Assembly: GCA_027924585.1 (NCBI GenBank)
Contig: BSBM01000643.1
Span: forward strand, 19,951,001 to 20,015,000
Length of the DNA: 64,000 nucleotides
From: Larix kaempferi
Taxonomy: Eukaryota; Streptophyta; Pinopsida; Pinales; Pinaceae
Reading direction: 5' to 3'
A model generated the notes under the pieces. It was not told the origin of the DNA and did not search any database. It saw only the letters and a list, made by a program, of their open reading frames with translations. Shown in pieces: positions 12,219 to 25,009 of the stretch. Within the stretch, counting starts at the first letter, position 1; the number at the start of each line of letters is the position of its first letter. The position numbers and the translations under genes are program-made.

Positions 12219-13139
12219 ATAAGTGTTTCACGGACAATCTACCGAGAACGGACTCAAGGCGTGATCTCCCTAGCTTAACATAAGTCTAGAACAAATAGGA
12301 CAGAACATAAAATACTTTCCTAGATCATATAGATGTACGAATGTAGAAGTAGATCGTTTACCTCATATTCGTAGATCCCTTTCTCCTCCATTGATCTAAT
12401 GCTCCAATGCTGCCAGATTGCGAGTAGCTATACCCTGTCGAACATATGACAAACCATGAGAAGTGAAAGCATATATTTCATATGATAGATCTAAGCTAAC
12501 AGTTAAGGAGGAAATCTCTAAACATCATCATCAAGAGAGAACACTTATGGAAAGCAATTATATTAACTGTATTTAAGAATGGAGAAGTACAATAGAAAAT
12601 AGGATTACAACCATTGCCTTAATGTTGCAAGCTCCTTGCGACAAGCCATGCCAAAGCTTCTAGAGAGAAGTAGATGTTCCCCAAGCTAGAGTGTAAGGTC
12701 TATTGAGCTTGATTTCACCAGCATAAGAGTACCATAGACTTCCTCCCTTAGAATGGGAGTGAGCTTCATTTAAATAGGATTAAGTGGATAGGATAGGGAT
12801 ACTGAATAGGTTGAGATATGATAGGAGAGACTTAAGGGATCGTCCCAAGGTATTAGGAGCCGAGTGCCAACTCTCCCAAGAGGTCAGGGATAAGGTCCCA
12901 AGTCAACAAGCTTTGAGAAGGAGCTCGAAGAAGCTATTTTTTCCATCTAACTGACTTCGTCGCACTCTGTAATTGAGCAAGGTGCGACGTCGCATGTTGC
13001 ATGAGTGCAACCTGTGACGACCTCTCAAAACCTAGTACTAATGGGTACAAATCCTTCCAGGTCAATCACTCAATCAGGGTAACCTCAGAGGTGTATACAC
13101 TAAATCTCATGATGGGAAGATTTTAGGTGTAACAATAAG
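12219..13139 (-). mobile_element. Solo LTR of the gypsy-M family with TSD ATAAG
   Basis: The LTR runs 12224-13134 (911 bp; minus-strand start TGTTACACC). It is flanked by a perfect 5-bp duplication ATAAG at 12219-12223 and 13135-13139. No primer site or coding region adjoins it. A solo LTR with matching target duplication is the normal product of recombination between the two LTRs of one full element. A promoter box on the minus strand lies near 12774-12766. Confidence 0.9.
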
Positions 13140-14992
13140 CAAGGGTGTTTTTTCTTAATCTTCATCACAAATATTTGCAATAGCATCAAAGATCATATCA
13201 AGAATGCATTAATTTGCATTAATTGCCTTTGGATAGATATTTCAGCATTTTTTACTCAGATACAGAGAAAGTAAACTAATGTTTTCTAGACAAATTTTTG
13301 TACAAACGGTATTTTTGGTGGTCTACATTGAAATTCCTATGTCGGGAAGTGGACCTTGGAGGAAAGGCCATCCTTTTGTGGTAGATTTGGCCTTTTCCTA
13401 AAACCATGCTTTTGAAAATTCAACCTAACCACCATCACATAATATTTGACCTTTGTTTGATTAATACATTCACATCCTTCTCTCTTTTTGTGCGAAGAGG
13501 CGGCCATGTAGTTGGTTGGAAATTCCTTGGAGTCATTCTCCCAATTTTCACAAAAGAAAGAGGATAGAATCTCCATCTTCACTAATACCAGAATTTGTGA
13601 GGAGATAGATATAAGATAATGATTACTTGGAAGGGTCATCCTAATGTGTAGAGAAATTCAATGGCCTAATTCACTGCGCTATGACAACACGACCTTCAAA
13701 TGGAAATTCTACGAAGACATGTGATATGCCAATAATTAGTCGTCATTTATCCAAGGAAAGCACTGACAGCAAGAATCAAAGCTACATACGAACCCCTTAA
13801 AACAAGTGTCAAATAGATTCCAAATAGTTGAGATAAGGAGGAAAAGAAGGCCTGTTTAGATAGGGGAAAATAACAGATGAGGAAAAGCAACATAAAACAA
13901 CAAAAACAACCTTAGAGGCCAAAAATTCAAGAATGCAAGAAGTTAAAAGATCCTTGGACTCTAGGATCAAGAAAAAACATAACAGAGGTGGAACCAAGAC
14001 TCGTGATTCTGCCTGAGGCAGTGAGACAAAGGAATCAAAAAAGAACCATGGAAAACAAAATTCCACCATCAAACACTCCACCACTGGAAAAGGTTTCAAA
14101 GCAGCATTCAAACAAGTTGCAAGGATAATCTCCTTTGCTTTTTTTCTCTTCATTTACGTATTAAGTTGATGTGATTTCTTTGCAAAGTCTACTTGAATAG
14201 AAAGTATTTTGATTCGACATAGTTTGTATAAATCATTAGAATAGAAATTTTATTGTGATTTGGTACTTAGAATGCTAATCCGTGTTCTAGGGAGAAGATA
14301 TTACAATTAACTTCTGAACTAATTACTCATATGTATAGTTGGGTTTGCTTGTACACTTGTATTTCCAAAACATTTTCTTGTTTTGGTTCAAAATAAGTTA
14401 AAAATTGTGCCCAAAGTGTGCATCTCAAGACATGAAAGCACTATATCTTTCCAATTTCAGTTTTTTTCCAGTCTAAAGGCGATCTGTGTAGAGTTCTAAT
14501 TTACATGGTCCACTCTCTTTCCAAAAATCCCACATAAGAGCAATTACATAAAGAAGTTTCTGCAATCTAAGAAACTAAAAATTTCTCCAAGCCCTACATA
14601 AAATGGTATTTTCATCCAAGTAGAAGAGCATTCGCTTTCTTTGAACCCAGTGCCATGGATTGACAACATCCTCAGTTTGAAGAGCCAGGTCTCATTTGGA
14701 GGTTCATAGGGATTGAGCACTCTCATGAAACAGTGGTCAATTACGTTTCAAATAACATTGTGTTTTTTTGCTTGGATTTGAAAGATAAGGGTTTTGTTTG
14801 TATGAAAATCTCTTGGTTTACAGGAAGAGTTGGCTTATTTGGGAAATATGTGATAGTCCATTCATCCTCAGAAGATTCTCTAACATCAGCCCAGTTTCGC
14901 TTCAACTTGACAATCCACTACTGAAATTTTGGTACAAGCCACAGCATACCACAAATTGCATAGATTTAGAAATGGAAAAAAGGACTACCAAG
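13140..14992. other. Gene-free stretch
   Basis: Only short frames are present, mainly on the minus strand (13639-13337, 14153-13809, 14726-14544). None shows a family motif, and the 13809-14153 frame is merely hydrophobic. I see no repeats or RNA genes. This is the oldest visible left flank of copia-1. Confidence 0.4.
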
Positions 14993-15808
14993 TGTTAGTT
15001 TTACCTATTGCACCAGTCACTGTTCTCTTTACAGTGACAGCAGCAGATTCCTCATGTTTGGTGCAACAGTCCCCTCAGCTCTAGGGTGCACTTCATGGCA
15101 GCATGAGAGGGAGTAGCAGTTATATAGAGGAGAGTGAGGGCACAAGCCTGCCTCCAGCTTGCATGCACTGGCCGCATTCATCCTTATCCCAGATTTATAA
15201 CTATTGTTCAGATTTAGCTTTCAGTTTGTTGGAGTTTACCTTTTACCAGTGATAGCCTGAATTTACTATTAGTAGAGAAGGGTGTAGATCCCTAAGCCAG
15301 ATAGGGTGCTTGCATGAAAGTTTTCTATCCCTGAAAGAGGACTCATATCTCTAGGTGGCACCAGTAGGTTTGCATGATGCAGTCTATCTCTAGTGGGAGG
15401 CACACTCCAGGCACATATATCCATGCAGGGGGTTGCACTAGTTGAGATGATTAAGGTTAGGTTTGACTCTGCCAGCTAGAGGGTGCATCTTGCATGTTTC
15501 CAGATACAATGTATTTTCTCCATCTTTGCAGTCTAGAAGGATGATGAAGGGGCACACTACTATGTTGGTTAATGTAATTGAGTTTTAAGCTATGAAGATA
15601 TAATTATTCTTTCAGTTTTCAATAGAAGATAGATGCAGTGCTGAGTTCAAATCCATGTATTTGTTCCTCGTAATTTCCAACAATTGTGTTTGTAATTAGA
15701 GTATTCAGAGATTGTTGTATTGATCAAGGTTTTCGGTGTTTAAGCAACCTAGGTTTAGGCTGCTTTATCTGAGTGCAAAATCTGCTTACCATGATCTGAA
15801 ATTTAACA
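14993..15808 (+). mobile_element. 5' LTR of copia-1 (816 bp)
   Basis: Starts TGTTAG and ends AACA directly before the primer-binding site TGGTATCAGAGC at 15809. It aligns with the LTR at 45844-46633 over its full length with many substitutions, so the element is old. No strong TATA box is evident; TTATATAG at about 15121-15127 is a weak candidate. Confidence 0.85.
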
Positions 15809-15820
15809 TGGTATCAGAGC
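15809..15820 (+). promoter_or_regulatory. Primer-binding site of copia-1 (initiator Met-tRNA)
   Basis: TGGTATCAGAGC, the standard primer site of plant copia elements, complementary to the 3' end of initiator methionine tRNA. It sits immediately after the 5' LTR. Confidence 0.9.
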
Positions 15821-16107
15821 ATGTTCACTGAAATCCTCCAAACCCACGTATGGAATGCACTGCTTCCTGTGAGAGGGAGTTGGAGAGTTTCTTCCAGTTT
15901 GATTGCCAAGCTTCAATGAGTGACCTGTGATAGGTTGTTGGGTGAGATACCCATGATCTTCAAGGATTGGAAGGATGTTATTGACTTGAGATAGGTGATA
16001 TGCACCTAGTATAGGTTGCATATCTAATTTCTTTTGATGCTGATATTTTTGTTCAAGTTTGCTTTTAAGCTTTGCACTGATACTTAGTGTCAGTTCTAAG
16101 AGTGTTA

Positions 16108-18041
16108 CATGTTGGAGGGTGCTTCCATCTTTGTTCCATGGAAATGGAAGCTACAAAATCTCTTGGAGGGAATTGAAATGTGGTGTCTTGTGGATCACAA
16201 GGTCACACCTCCCACTGATACCAAGAACTTGGTAGAACACACTAAAGAAATCAACCAAGGCAAAGCGAATCGTCCTTAATTCGGTGAAGGCTCACTTGAT
16301 CCCTCACATCACATAGAAGAGGACAGTGAAGGAGATGTATGATGTCTTGGTCACTTTGTACTAGAGTGTCAACTTGTCCTGTAAAATGATTTTGAAGAAC
16401 AAGCTTACTAGTACCAGCATGAGCAAGACCGACACTATAGCAAGCTATCTAATGAAGATCACAGAGTTGAGGGATCAGCTCGCTGCCACTAGAAACAAGA
16501 CTGATAAGACTGAGCTAGTTCGGATAACTCTGAATGGTTTTGGCCCATCTTCATATCAGTTTGTGTAGTGTATTTGTGCTCTTGAGAAGTTAACCACTTT
16601 TGAGAAACTATATGATGACTTCATTGGAGAGGAGAGGAGACTAGAAACAGTTTGAGCGAGTTTCAAGGATGCTCAAGACCTAGCCCTCACTGGGAAGGTG
16701 AGGAAAGGAGGAAAAAAGGGAATATTTGTAAAAGGTTAAAAGAAGAAGGAAGACTTGGGATCTTCAAACCTTGGGAAAAAAAATAACAGCCATGTGAAGT
16801 GTTTTAAGTGCCACAAGTTTGGTCACTATGCCTCTTGGTGTCTTGAGAAGAAGGGGAAGGGTAAGCAACAAAAGTAGTGGTAGAAGTAGTTTGTAGGGAG
16901 AGTAGAAGCTTCTACAGGAGCAAATGAGCTTGCATCCTGATTGGACACAATGTTGTGCCTTTCCATGAACATCATTTCTAGTATTGAATGGTATGTGGAC
17001 AGTGGAGCTTCTAGACACAGGGCAACCAATAATGGGTTTCTTCATACAAGAAGAATGAGATTCTGGCATGCAGGTGGAGCTTAATGATTATGCCAAGTAC
17101 TCAGTGATAAGGATAGGTTTTCTCTCATTCGACGTGCCAAAAGGAGAGGCTCTTGCGCTATGTGAGGTATCGTATGTTCTCGGTTTAACCAAGAATATTC
17201 TTTTGTTTCCTTGTCTTACATATCTAAATTGTATGGCTGAATTTGATGATCAGCAACCAATCATTGGAAAAAAGGTAGAGTTTAGGCCAGAGGAGTGCGT
17301 CAAGTGGCCTTCACAAGTAAAGTTAGTAGATCATATGAAGCATGGAGCTTTGGTGCAGAGTAGTGACAATATGTGTTAGCTTTGGCACGAAAGATTAGCT
17401 CACTTGCATTATGGAGCTTTTCCTTACCCGATGGACATGGTGGAAGGATTACTTGATTGCAAGGTAGAGAGGACAAGAGTGTGCAAGGGATGTGCATTCA
17501 GCAAGCATGGAAAGACTACTTTCCCAAGAAACAAATCAAGAGGCTTCTTGATTTGGTGCATTCAGATGTGTGTGGGCCCTTGTTATTAGTGTCACTGACA
17601 TGTCATACCTATCACATTTCTTTCATTGATGAAGCTTATAGAAAACCCTAGATTTATTTTATGAAGAACAAGAATGGGATCTTTAATAGGCTCTTGTGGA
17701 TAACCAGACAAGTAAGAAGATGAAGGTACTAAAGCTCCAATAATGGACAAGAGTATAGCTCCATGGAATTTGATTCCTTTTATAGTGAAGAAAGCATCAA
17801 GAGGGAGTTTACAGTGCATTACAATCCACAACAGAATGGGTTGTTGAAAGGAAGAATAGGTCCGTTGTTGAGACAACCAAGGGTATGGTTCATGACTGAG
17901 TCGCATATTCTACTTTGGAAAAAAGCATGCAATACAACTACTTACATCTTGAACAAGGGTCCTCACAAGTTATTGAAGGACAACACACCAAAGGAAGCTT
18001 TCACTAGTGAGAAACCCCAGCTATCACACTTCCGTGCCTTC
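16108..18041 (+). pseudogene. Copia-1 Gag, protease and first part of integrase
   Basis: Likely Gag start at the ATG of 16108. Gag capsid similarity continues to about 16568, after which stops accumulate. A zinc knuckle, CFKCHKFGHYASWC, is encoded near 16801-16842. The protease active site WYVDSGAS is near 16990. The integrase zinc-binding module (WHERLAHLHYG ... CKGCA) is near 17385-17495, and a core fragment with PQQNG is near 17830. The reading frame changes several times and TAG stops interrupt it. The fragment stops in the integrase core at the CCTTC target duplication (18037-18041) and resumes in the same protein position at 25010. It cannot make a working polyprotein. Confidence 0.85.
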
Positions 18042-18443
18042 TATTAGGCGATACCAGTACCTGCTCACTTTCAAATATCTGCCCAAGGAGAGGGGTCGTT
18101 TTTTCTTCTTCAGAGCCAGGATGGGGATATTATTTGCACTTTCTGAGAGGTGTTTATTGCCAGACCCTTTGATTCTTCCTCTTGGAGTACTATGGCTTAG
18201 TGGCATTGTTGACTACCTCATCCTGGGGCTTGTATCCTTGAGGTTGGTGTCCAGGGCTCCTAGGGGCAAGTCACATGAACCCCTACTTATTTTTTACACC
18301 GATGACAGTATTTCAGCTCTGAGGCACTTGCCTCCTTGGTCACCCTCTGCACCCATCCAGGCCCTTTTCCAGCATAGTGCCCTCTTTCCTTGGTGTTTCT
18401 CCAGTGATGACGTCATCCTTGGTCACCAGGCCCACAGGCTTGT

Positions 18444-18510
18444 AGAGGGGGGACGTTGAGGGTTTTTCAGCATTGTTGGGGTTAGATGGGGCATGATGAT
18501 CCCCCCTTCT
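18444..18510. promoter_or_regulatory. Conserved G-tract/C-tract hairpin in LTR-G, about 200 bp before the TATA box
   Basis: AGAGGGGGG at 18444 can pair with CCCCCCTTCT at 18501-18510. The loop contains GGGGTTAGATGGGGCATGAT. The same arrangement occurs in three other LTR-G copies (53012, 60382, 63905). It resembles a polypurine tract but lies about 400 bp inside the LTR. Confidence 0.6.
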
Positions 18511-19278
18511 AACTGCACCTTGCGGAGTAAATCCATTTGTTCAGTTTTAGTTATTTTTACCCATTTTGGGCACCTAGAGGGAAAAATACCCCAGGTAGCC
18601 ACCGTTTAGCCATCTTTTAGACTATTTTATATTATTTCACTTTATATTTTTACATTGACATTATATTTGGCCTATCGGCCTGGTTATTTTGTAAAAGTGA
18701 TTTGAGAACACTATAAATAAAACTCCTCACTTCATTTGTAAATCATAACTCATGGGAGAAATTACATAATGTTGCTCTTTTACCCTAGATAGTCTCTTGG
18801 AATGTGATGCGCACCTCTTGGAGTCTTCTCTTCTTTGGCTTGTGGATGAGATTGGATGCATTTCTAGGGTTTTTCTCATGCATGGTGGATACTAGGAATT
18901 GTTGGAACAACACAAAGCTCAAGTAAGTCTAGTTTTAGCCTAGCTTAGTGAAGGTAGGTGAGTTTCTTGATTCTTGATGATTGAATGGTGTCCATAGAGC
19001 TGCATTTTTTCTAATTAGGTCCTTCTTGTCTTCCTTCTATCTTCTTTGTGTTACCAGCTATTTTGTACAATAGTTGAACTTCCATTGAGCCGCTAGTGTT
19101 TGAACATGATCAGCGTTCGCTTCTAGAGTATTAGGGGTTCAGTTTGCAATAATTAGCCAATTTTGGCTAGCCAGTTTTATTTTTCTGCTGAAATGACCAT
19201 GGCCCCACGGGGTTTGTAATAAGTGTACTAGTAGGGTTTTTTAGTGGCTCAGTTCCCCATGACTAGACTATCAAATAA

Positions 19279-19378
19279 GGCATTCCAGGGAGTTTTTTTC
19301 CCTTGTCAATTATGCTTTGCATGTAGCCGAGTAATAATTGACGAGGTTTTCTCCCGCTTCCTCCAAAGCTGGAATGCC
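19279..19378. repeat. 100-bp imperfect palindrome
   Basis: GGCATTCCAG at 19279-19288 is complementary to CTGGAATGCC at 19369-19378, and GTCAATTAT pairs with ATAATTGAC further in. The result is a two-part stem just before the G-run that may mark an LTR border. Confidence 0.65.
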
Positions 19379-21073
19379 CGATTTTGAAAGTCTGAGCCTT
19401 GGGGGGGTATTAGAATCCAACTGATGTATATGAACCTACTAGACACTATGTATGTGTTAGATGGTCATTTCCTAGGTCCCTTGTCCATTTAAACAATGTC
19501 CAAAAAAAATTTACCAGACGCGTTGGACAGGTTTTATTTTGTATTATTTTTCCAAATATTTAATTGGAAAATTTCAATTTGTAATATGTCAGTTGTTTGG
19601 GAGTGGATTCAAGTGATTGGAGGCTTAATTCCTAAGCCAATAATATCAGTTAAACCCCAAACCCACTTATCCTAAGTTTTGGATGGTCATTTAGCCATTT
19701 AATTAATATTTTCTCAAAAATCAATAAAAGAGAAATTTCAATTAAATTAATCAAAAAATAATAAATTGGAGATAATCCAATTTTCTCCAGAATAATCCAT
19801 TTGGATTATTTAAATAGGATAAATAACATGGCAATAGACATTCAAGATGATTCCAATCAACTCCAGGAGCATTCAGTTAACTATCCAACCATCAGAGGTC
19901 TATTCACTCAGAGAAATTCGCCCTCCTTCATGCAAATCACGAATTGGTGATGTGGAATGGTTTAAGTGGATTGTTGAAATTGCATTTAAGGATATGGTAG
20001 GCGCCTTCCTAAATTCATGGCATCATCAGAACTTGGCTCCTCTTGAACTCAATGCAATCCCTACATCAGCTCGAGTTTGCTTCTCCTTGCTAGCTCATGC
20101 ATTCCTACTTGGCATTCACGTGATTGGCTTGATGGAGGTTCCAAGGGAGGAGTGGGGGGTGCCTTGCCAAGGTGGAGGCCACCTCCCCACTCTCATTCAC
20201 TTCAACTCTGAGTTATCTATTGTGTTAAGCTCTCCAAGCTTGATTGTGATTGGAATTCGATTTTTTGTCTATGCCCTTGGCTCTCTTCTCAATCCATTTT
20301 CGAATTAGGGTATTGTGCATTAGTTTTTGTATAAGAGAGCTCTCATGCTCTTGTTTTGGGATGAGAGATTTTATGTAAGAGCACTCTGCCCAAAAGTGTA
20401 ACAGTGATATTTGTTCAATTCTTCTAATAAAAGTGACTTTGGAGGTCCATGCAAGGGTTATTGGTGTTGTGGCTTCATTTTTTGAGGTGTTATCTCTCTC
20501 ACCCTTTTCTCATTATTTCAATTATGTTCAATGCTTGTTCAAGAAGGTTATCAATCTAGCACATGAGGGTATTCATTTAAATTTTTAATTTTATTATCCA
20601 TGTTAAGTTGCTCAAACATCTAGATCAGACAGGAAGTAGTGGTTATATCAATGTCTTTTAGATTTTTGTTTGACTTACATGCTTGCATTTGATCTAGTTT
20701 GTTGTTTGAGATTTGTGTTTTTCAGGGAGCATTTCAAGTGGAGAGGACTTGAGAAATCAACATCCTCTTCATTACACAAGAGTTATTTCCATCTAACATC
20801 TTCACTTTGCAAGACCTACAATTAGCTTCCATTTTCAAGAGAAGAAACTTAGCCATCAAGGGGCTTTTTCCTCATCCATCAAGCTTAATTCTAAAATCAA
20901 TATCCGGTTACTTATGGTTCTTTGAGAAGCCCAAAACCACTTTTTCCCACTCCTTTGGATTCTCTTTTCTCCCTAGCCTTGTTTGGGTTACCTTCTTCAT
21001 CTCTTGCTCTCAACTTTCTTCTAGTTCTCGACTTCTTCCCTTCTTTCTCCTTACTTTCGTTTCTTCTTCTCTC

Positions 21074-21225
21074 CCATTCGTTGTTTGTCTTCTTGTTTGA
21101 TTGTTTGTTGCTCACTATTTTCTTTCTTTTTTTCTTTGCTACTCCTTTTCTTCTTTCAGTTGTTGTACCCTGTCTTCTTCTCTACCATTCGTTGTTTGTC
21201 TTCTTGTTTGATTGTTTGTTGCTCC
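21074..21225. repeat. Direct repeat of about 40 bp, 111 bp apart, in pyrimidine-rich DNA
   Basis: A block starting CCATTCGTTGTTTGTC occurs at 21074 and 21185, followed in both by the same TTCTTGTTTGATTG run. The surrounding 20900-21320 is CTT/TTC-rich, consistent with replication slippage. Confidence 0.75.
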
Positions 21226-21637
21226 TTACCTATTTGCTGCTCCATTCTATTTTTGATCTCTTTGCTCCTTTACTCTTGTTGCTCTCTCCTCTTTCGCTTG
21301 TCCTCTTTTCTTGTTTCAAAGTCCTTTAAAAAATTCATAAAACTTTAAAAAGAGAAGCTTGTAGTTCTTGTTAGATCTCATTTCATTTTTTAAGGAGTTA
21401 GTATCTTTAAGTTTTGCATATTAGTTCATGCTAGTTTGCATCTAGTCCCTTTTTATACTTGCATGTAATCTCATTTAGTTTGATTTTTTTTGGCAATCTT
21501 AGAGCTTAAGGTAGCTTCATTTTTTATTTGAACTAATGGTTAATGGGTGCATGAGTGGACTATCTTTGTTGTAGGTGTTGAAGAGAATCAAGCTCAAAAG
21601 AGAAGTGGAAAACAAGAAGAAATCATCAAACCTTGAA

Positions 21638-21716
21638 GAAGAAGTTTGCAAAACCAAGAAGAAGTTTGCAAAACCAAGAAGAAGTTTGCAAAACCAAGAA
21701 GAAGTTTGAAACCAAG
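21638..21716. repeat. Four-copy 20-bp tandem repeat
   Basis: Unit GAAGAAGTTTGCAAAACCAA, three exact copies at 21638, 21658 and 21678 plus a shortened fourth. A 20-bp period changes frame each copy, so it is unlikely to encode a protein repeat. Confidence 0.9.
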
Positions 21717-24700
21717 ATCCAAAACATAAGAAGACTTGAACCAAGAAGACGAACACAAAGACCATTTTCCTTTTGTAAAGCTCTTAAGAGCTTATTAAAA
21801 TCGTTTTCTACTTTCTCCTTTTCCATTTTTCAAAGGTTGAAATTCCTTAAAAGTTGTGACTCATAATAAAAAAGCAAGTGGGGTTTTTAAGCCCCCACTT
21901 CCAACTTCACCATTTGGGGAAGTTTGTAGTGTTTCTTTCCTTTGAGTGGTTGCATGCTTAGATTAGTTTTCCATTCTTGTACTTAGAACAATAATTGTTT
22001 AGTTAGTTTTCTCATTTCACATTTAGAAACTAATTGCTAGCTTAGTTCAATTTTGCAAGTAGAATACTAATTGCCTAGTTTAGCTTCATTTTCCATTTTA
22101 TTGCTAGTTAGTCTTTTATCATTTCATATTGAGCTATAATTAGTGTTTCTTGTTTAATTTGTCAATCTTAAAAAGAACATAAAGTCTCTTGAACGTGTCT
22201 TAAGGAAAGTCAAGTGCACTCTCTATCGGAGAGCATTGTTGCATTTGCATTCCCATATGGATTATATAAGACTCTTGAATCTCACCTTAAGGTGGATCAA
22301 GAGCACTCTCGGTTGGAGAGGTTTTGTCTTTGTTTGCTCTAAGTTAAAACACTCTCAACACACATTCCCCTTTTAAAACTTGAATTTATTCGTTTTCTCC
22401 ATACCACGTATGCTCTGCCCAACCCTAAAAAAGTTGGAATACTCAGAAACGGTATTGGTTGCCTAATCGCTCAAATTCAAACCATAATAAAATCTTTACC
22501 CCCATAACCAACGAACTGGCATTATCCGATAAATACTCAGGTATGTGGGAAAATTCCAAGTGGAGGCATCGGGTAGCCATGGTCAGACTCTAGCTTGTTG
22601 GTTAAGTTCCTTGAACACCTAACCTAGAGAACCATGTGGTCCGTCATGTCTTCGAACAGAGCCACTGAAGGTATTTCCGATTAGATTTCCAGTACCTTGC
22701 GTACCGGTTGGAAATTCCCTAGCCATAATAATCAAGAACATCTAAAATTCACAATAAAATTTACCAAGAACAATTTCAAAACGATCTCACAAACATGTCT
22801 AGAGACTTGTATTTTTCAGCATCCCCAAGCACTTATTTTTCAGCATCCCCATTTGGCACTGGTCTTGAAACTTTTATGTATCATCCTTCATATCTGCTTA
22901 AGTCATTATTATTCTGTGGATGCTTTAATTTCAGTCATCATATATTGTTCATCTTATCATTGTGTTTTGTAATTGCAACGTGGACTGCTCAAATTTTATC
23001 GTGTTCATCAAAAACTCCTAAACAACACCCATCCGCATCACATCACCAAAAAAAACTTTAAAAACATAGAGCCATAGACAAATCTTTGTTAGGGACAACC
23101 CCCCTTGCCTTCGTTAGGAGTTTGCCTAAATGGAGGAGCTGGAATTCAGGTGACAGTACCTGGCTCATTGCTTGCCCCCAAGGCCACACCTTCCCCACTT
23201 CTAGTGAGGGAACAACTTTCGAAATATTTATGTTGCTGGTGTGCATCTCGGCGGACAACACTTTGCATGGCGGAAAACACTCCCTAGAGGAGGTTTTCCC
23301 TAGTTTGGCCTTGGATATATAAGTTTTCCCTAGATTAGGCTCCTATCATGAACCCTAGAGGTTGTTGTAGGAATCCCTAGTTTAGGAGTCAAAGAGAATA
23401 TTACTCCAAGAGGGAGGCTGATCGCCTCTCATCTAGGCCTAGGTTTAGGGTTTCATCCATTAAAACCCTAGTTATCAAATTTTTATCAATTTCTCTTGCA
23501 TGTTCATGTGTAATTTTGCATTTTCATGGTAGAATTAAGGTTAGAATTAGGTCTGCAATTTTCTGTTAAGACCCTAGTTTTGAGTTTTTGTATTTAGTTG
23601 GGCCTTTTTGTTTATGTATTTTATGTATTATAAAACCTTAAAAATAGTAAAATTTTCTAAAGCCTAAAACCTAAGCCCTAGATCTATCCTCTTTAACCAT
23701 CAACTTCCTCCTCCCTTATCCCTAGGCCTCACGACCTGTTGCCTTTCTTCTTTCCAACCCTCAGCCTTCTCATAAAACCATTTCCCTATCCTTCTAGACC
23801 CTCAGCCTAGTCCCTCCTTCCCTCAGCTTGCCCTAAAATCCCTCTCTATACCCCTCGACCTCCACTTCCAGACCTATTTCAGACCTCAACCTCCTCTTTT
23901 CCCTTTAGCAACCCACTTCTAGGGTTGTCTCAACCCTCGCCCTACCTTTTTCAGACCTTGGTCCTCCTGCCTAAGCCCTCAGCCTCCTTATTCTACCCTC
24001 GCCTTCCCTCTCCTAGCCTTCCCTTCTTCCTCAGTCTGCCTTCATAGTCCTCCTTACAACTGTTCTGGGCCTCTTCCTTACTCCATCAGAGGTCTGCTAC
24101 ATCTGTGGACTGTCCATCCTTTCGCTGCCCTAAAACGGTCACATAAAACACAAACAAATAAACCTTCAAAGGGGTTAGCAAAGAGGCATTTGATCATTGT
24201 TTAGGTTTGACAAAAAGGACGAAAGTTGTCACTGTATGCATGTTGCAGAACTTATATATCAGACTTTGATAAACTTGCTTGAATTTTCTACAGAATAGAT
24301 CTTTAAAGTTCAATTTGGTTTGGCATATATTGAGCATCCTAATTGTTTAATAACCACTAGATAAATACTTTGCATAAGTACTGTGCACAATCATAGCATT
24401 GAATTGGTGGAAGTGTTACTGTTGGTGTGCTACAAGATTGGTAGATCATACTTGATTTATAAATTTATAGTGTTCATAGTTGCTACCAGGATTGCTCATT
24501 GATTTGGCAATTTCCTTTACTGCTTGAAATTCCTAATGGTTTGGTCATTGGATGAAACATTTGCCTAAATATACTGCTGTTGATCACTTTAAAACCCTAT
24601 TTATCTCTATTGAAATTACCTTTAACTATATTGTTGCAGCAGTACTTATACAATTGGTTTCTTTACTTGATGAACGATTACAAGCTTAAAGATAATTGTT

Positions 24701-25009
24701 TTGGTGAAGGAATCGTTGTTAGAACTGTAGCAAGTTTACTTTGGTTTAATAATATCTACACCATTTATGGTTTGTAGTATGTTTTCTTCATTCCTCACTT
24801 GACTCCTTCAAGGCACTGGTCACTAACACGAATTGCATAGGAAGATCTAGGATTTGGTGGCTAAGTGTTTACAAGTGTTCTATAAGGGCTCCCCCCTTGG
24901 AGGTCAAGATTCTCCGAAGAGGTTAAAGATTTGTGATCGAGATGACATTGGGTTACAAGTCTGTGCATGTGCTTACTGGGCACTAGCCCTGCTAGTTTGC
25001 CCGGTAACA

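Larger units (their letters stand above)
19110..23255. mobile_element. Unresolved insertion inside the LTR-G at 18042
   Basis: LTR-G similarity stops near 19070-19110 and resumes near 23255. The inserted part has a G-run at about 19404-19410 followed by TATTAGAATCC, resembling a polypurine tract plus LTR start. It also has an LTR-like stretch to about 20720 with a TATAAGAGAGC promoter-like word near 20330 and an AATAAAA signal near 20427. After that comes pyrimidine-rich and repeat-rich sequence without a convincing protein. I could not fix the exact ends or a target duplication. Hydrophobic frames at 20807-21348 come from CTT-rich DNA and are not genes. Confidence 0.4.
18042..25009 (+). mobile_element. 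Long gypsy-family solo LTR (LTR-G) in copia-1, TSD CCTTC, itself interrupted
   Basis: Flanked by CCTTC at 18037-18041 and 25010-25014. Taking the insert out rejoins the copia-1 integrase frame. Its start (TATTAGGCGATACC) matches the LTR start at 63497 (TGTTAGGTGGTACC), and its end (GGTAACA) matches the LTR ends at 55047 and 61859. LTR-G sequence covers about 18042-19090 and 23255-25009; the middle is a separate insertion. A TATAAATA box lies at 18712. No primer site or Gag is attached, so this is a solo LTR of the Ty3/gypsy family whose fuller copy starts at 59999. Confidence 0.8.

Noticed and set aside
13809-14153. 114-codon minus-strand frame
   Set aside because: Hydrophobic composition only, no motif, no conserved neighbour.
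18444-18470. G-run plus TTGAGGG read as polypurine tract and true LTR start
   Set aside because: Target duplication CCTTC and the junction at 63497 both put the LTR start about 400 bp upstream, so the G-run is internal.
19847-20308. 153-codon frame
   Set aside because: Sits in the LTR-like part of an unresolved insertion, no homology pattern, no start context.
20807-21348. Leu/Phe/Ser-rich frames resembling membrane proteins
   Set aside because: Product of CTT/TTC-rich low-complexity DNA with direct repeats; open in several frames at once.
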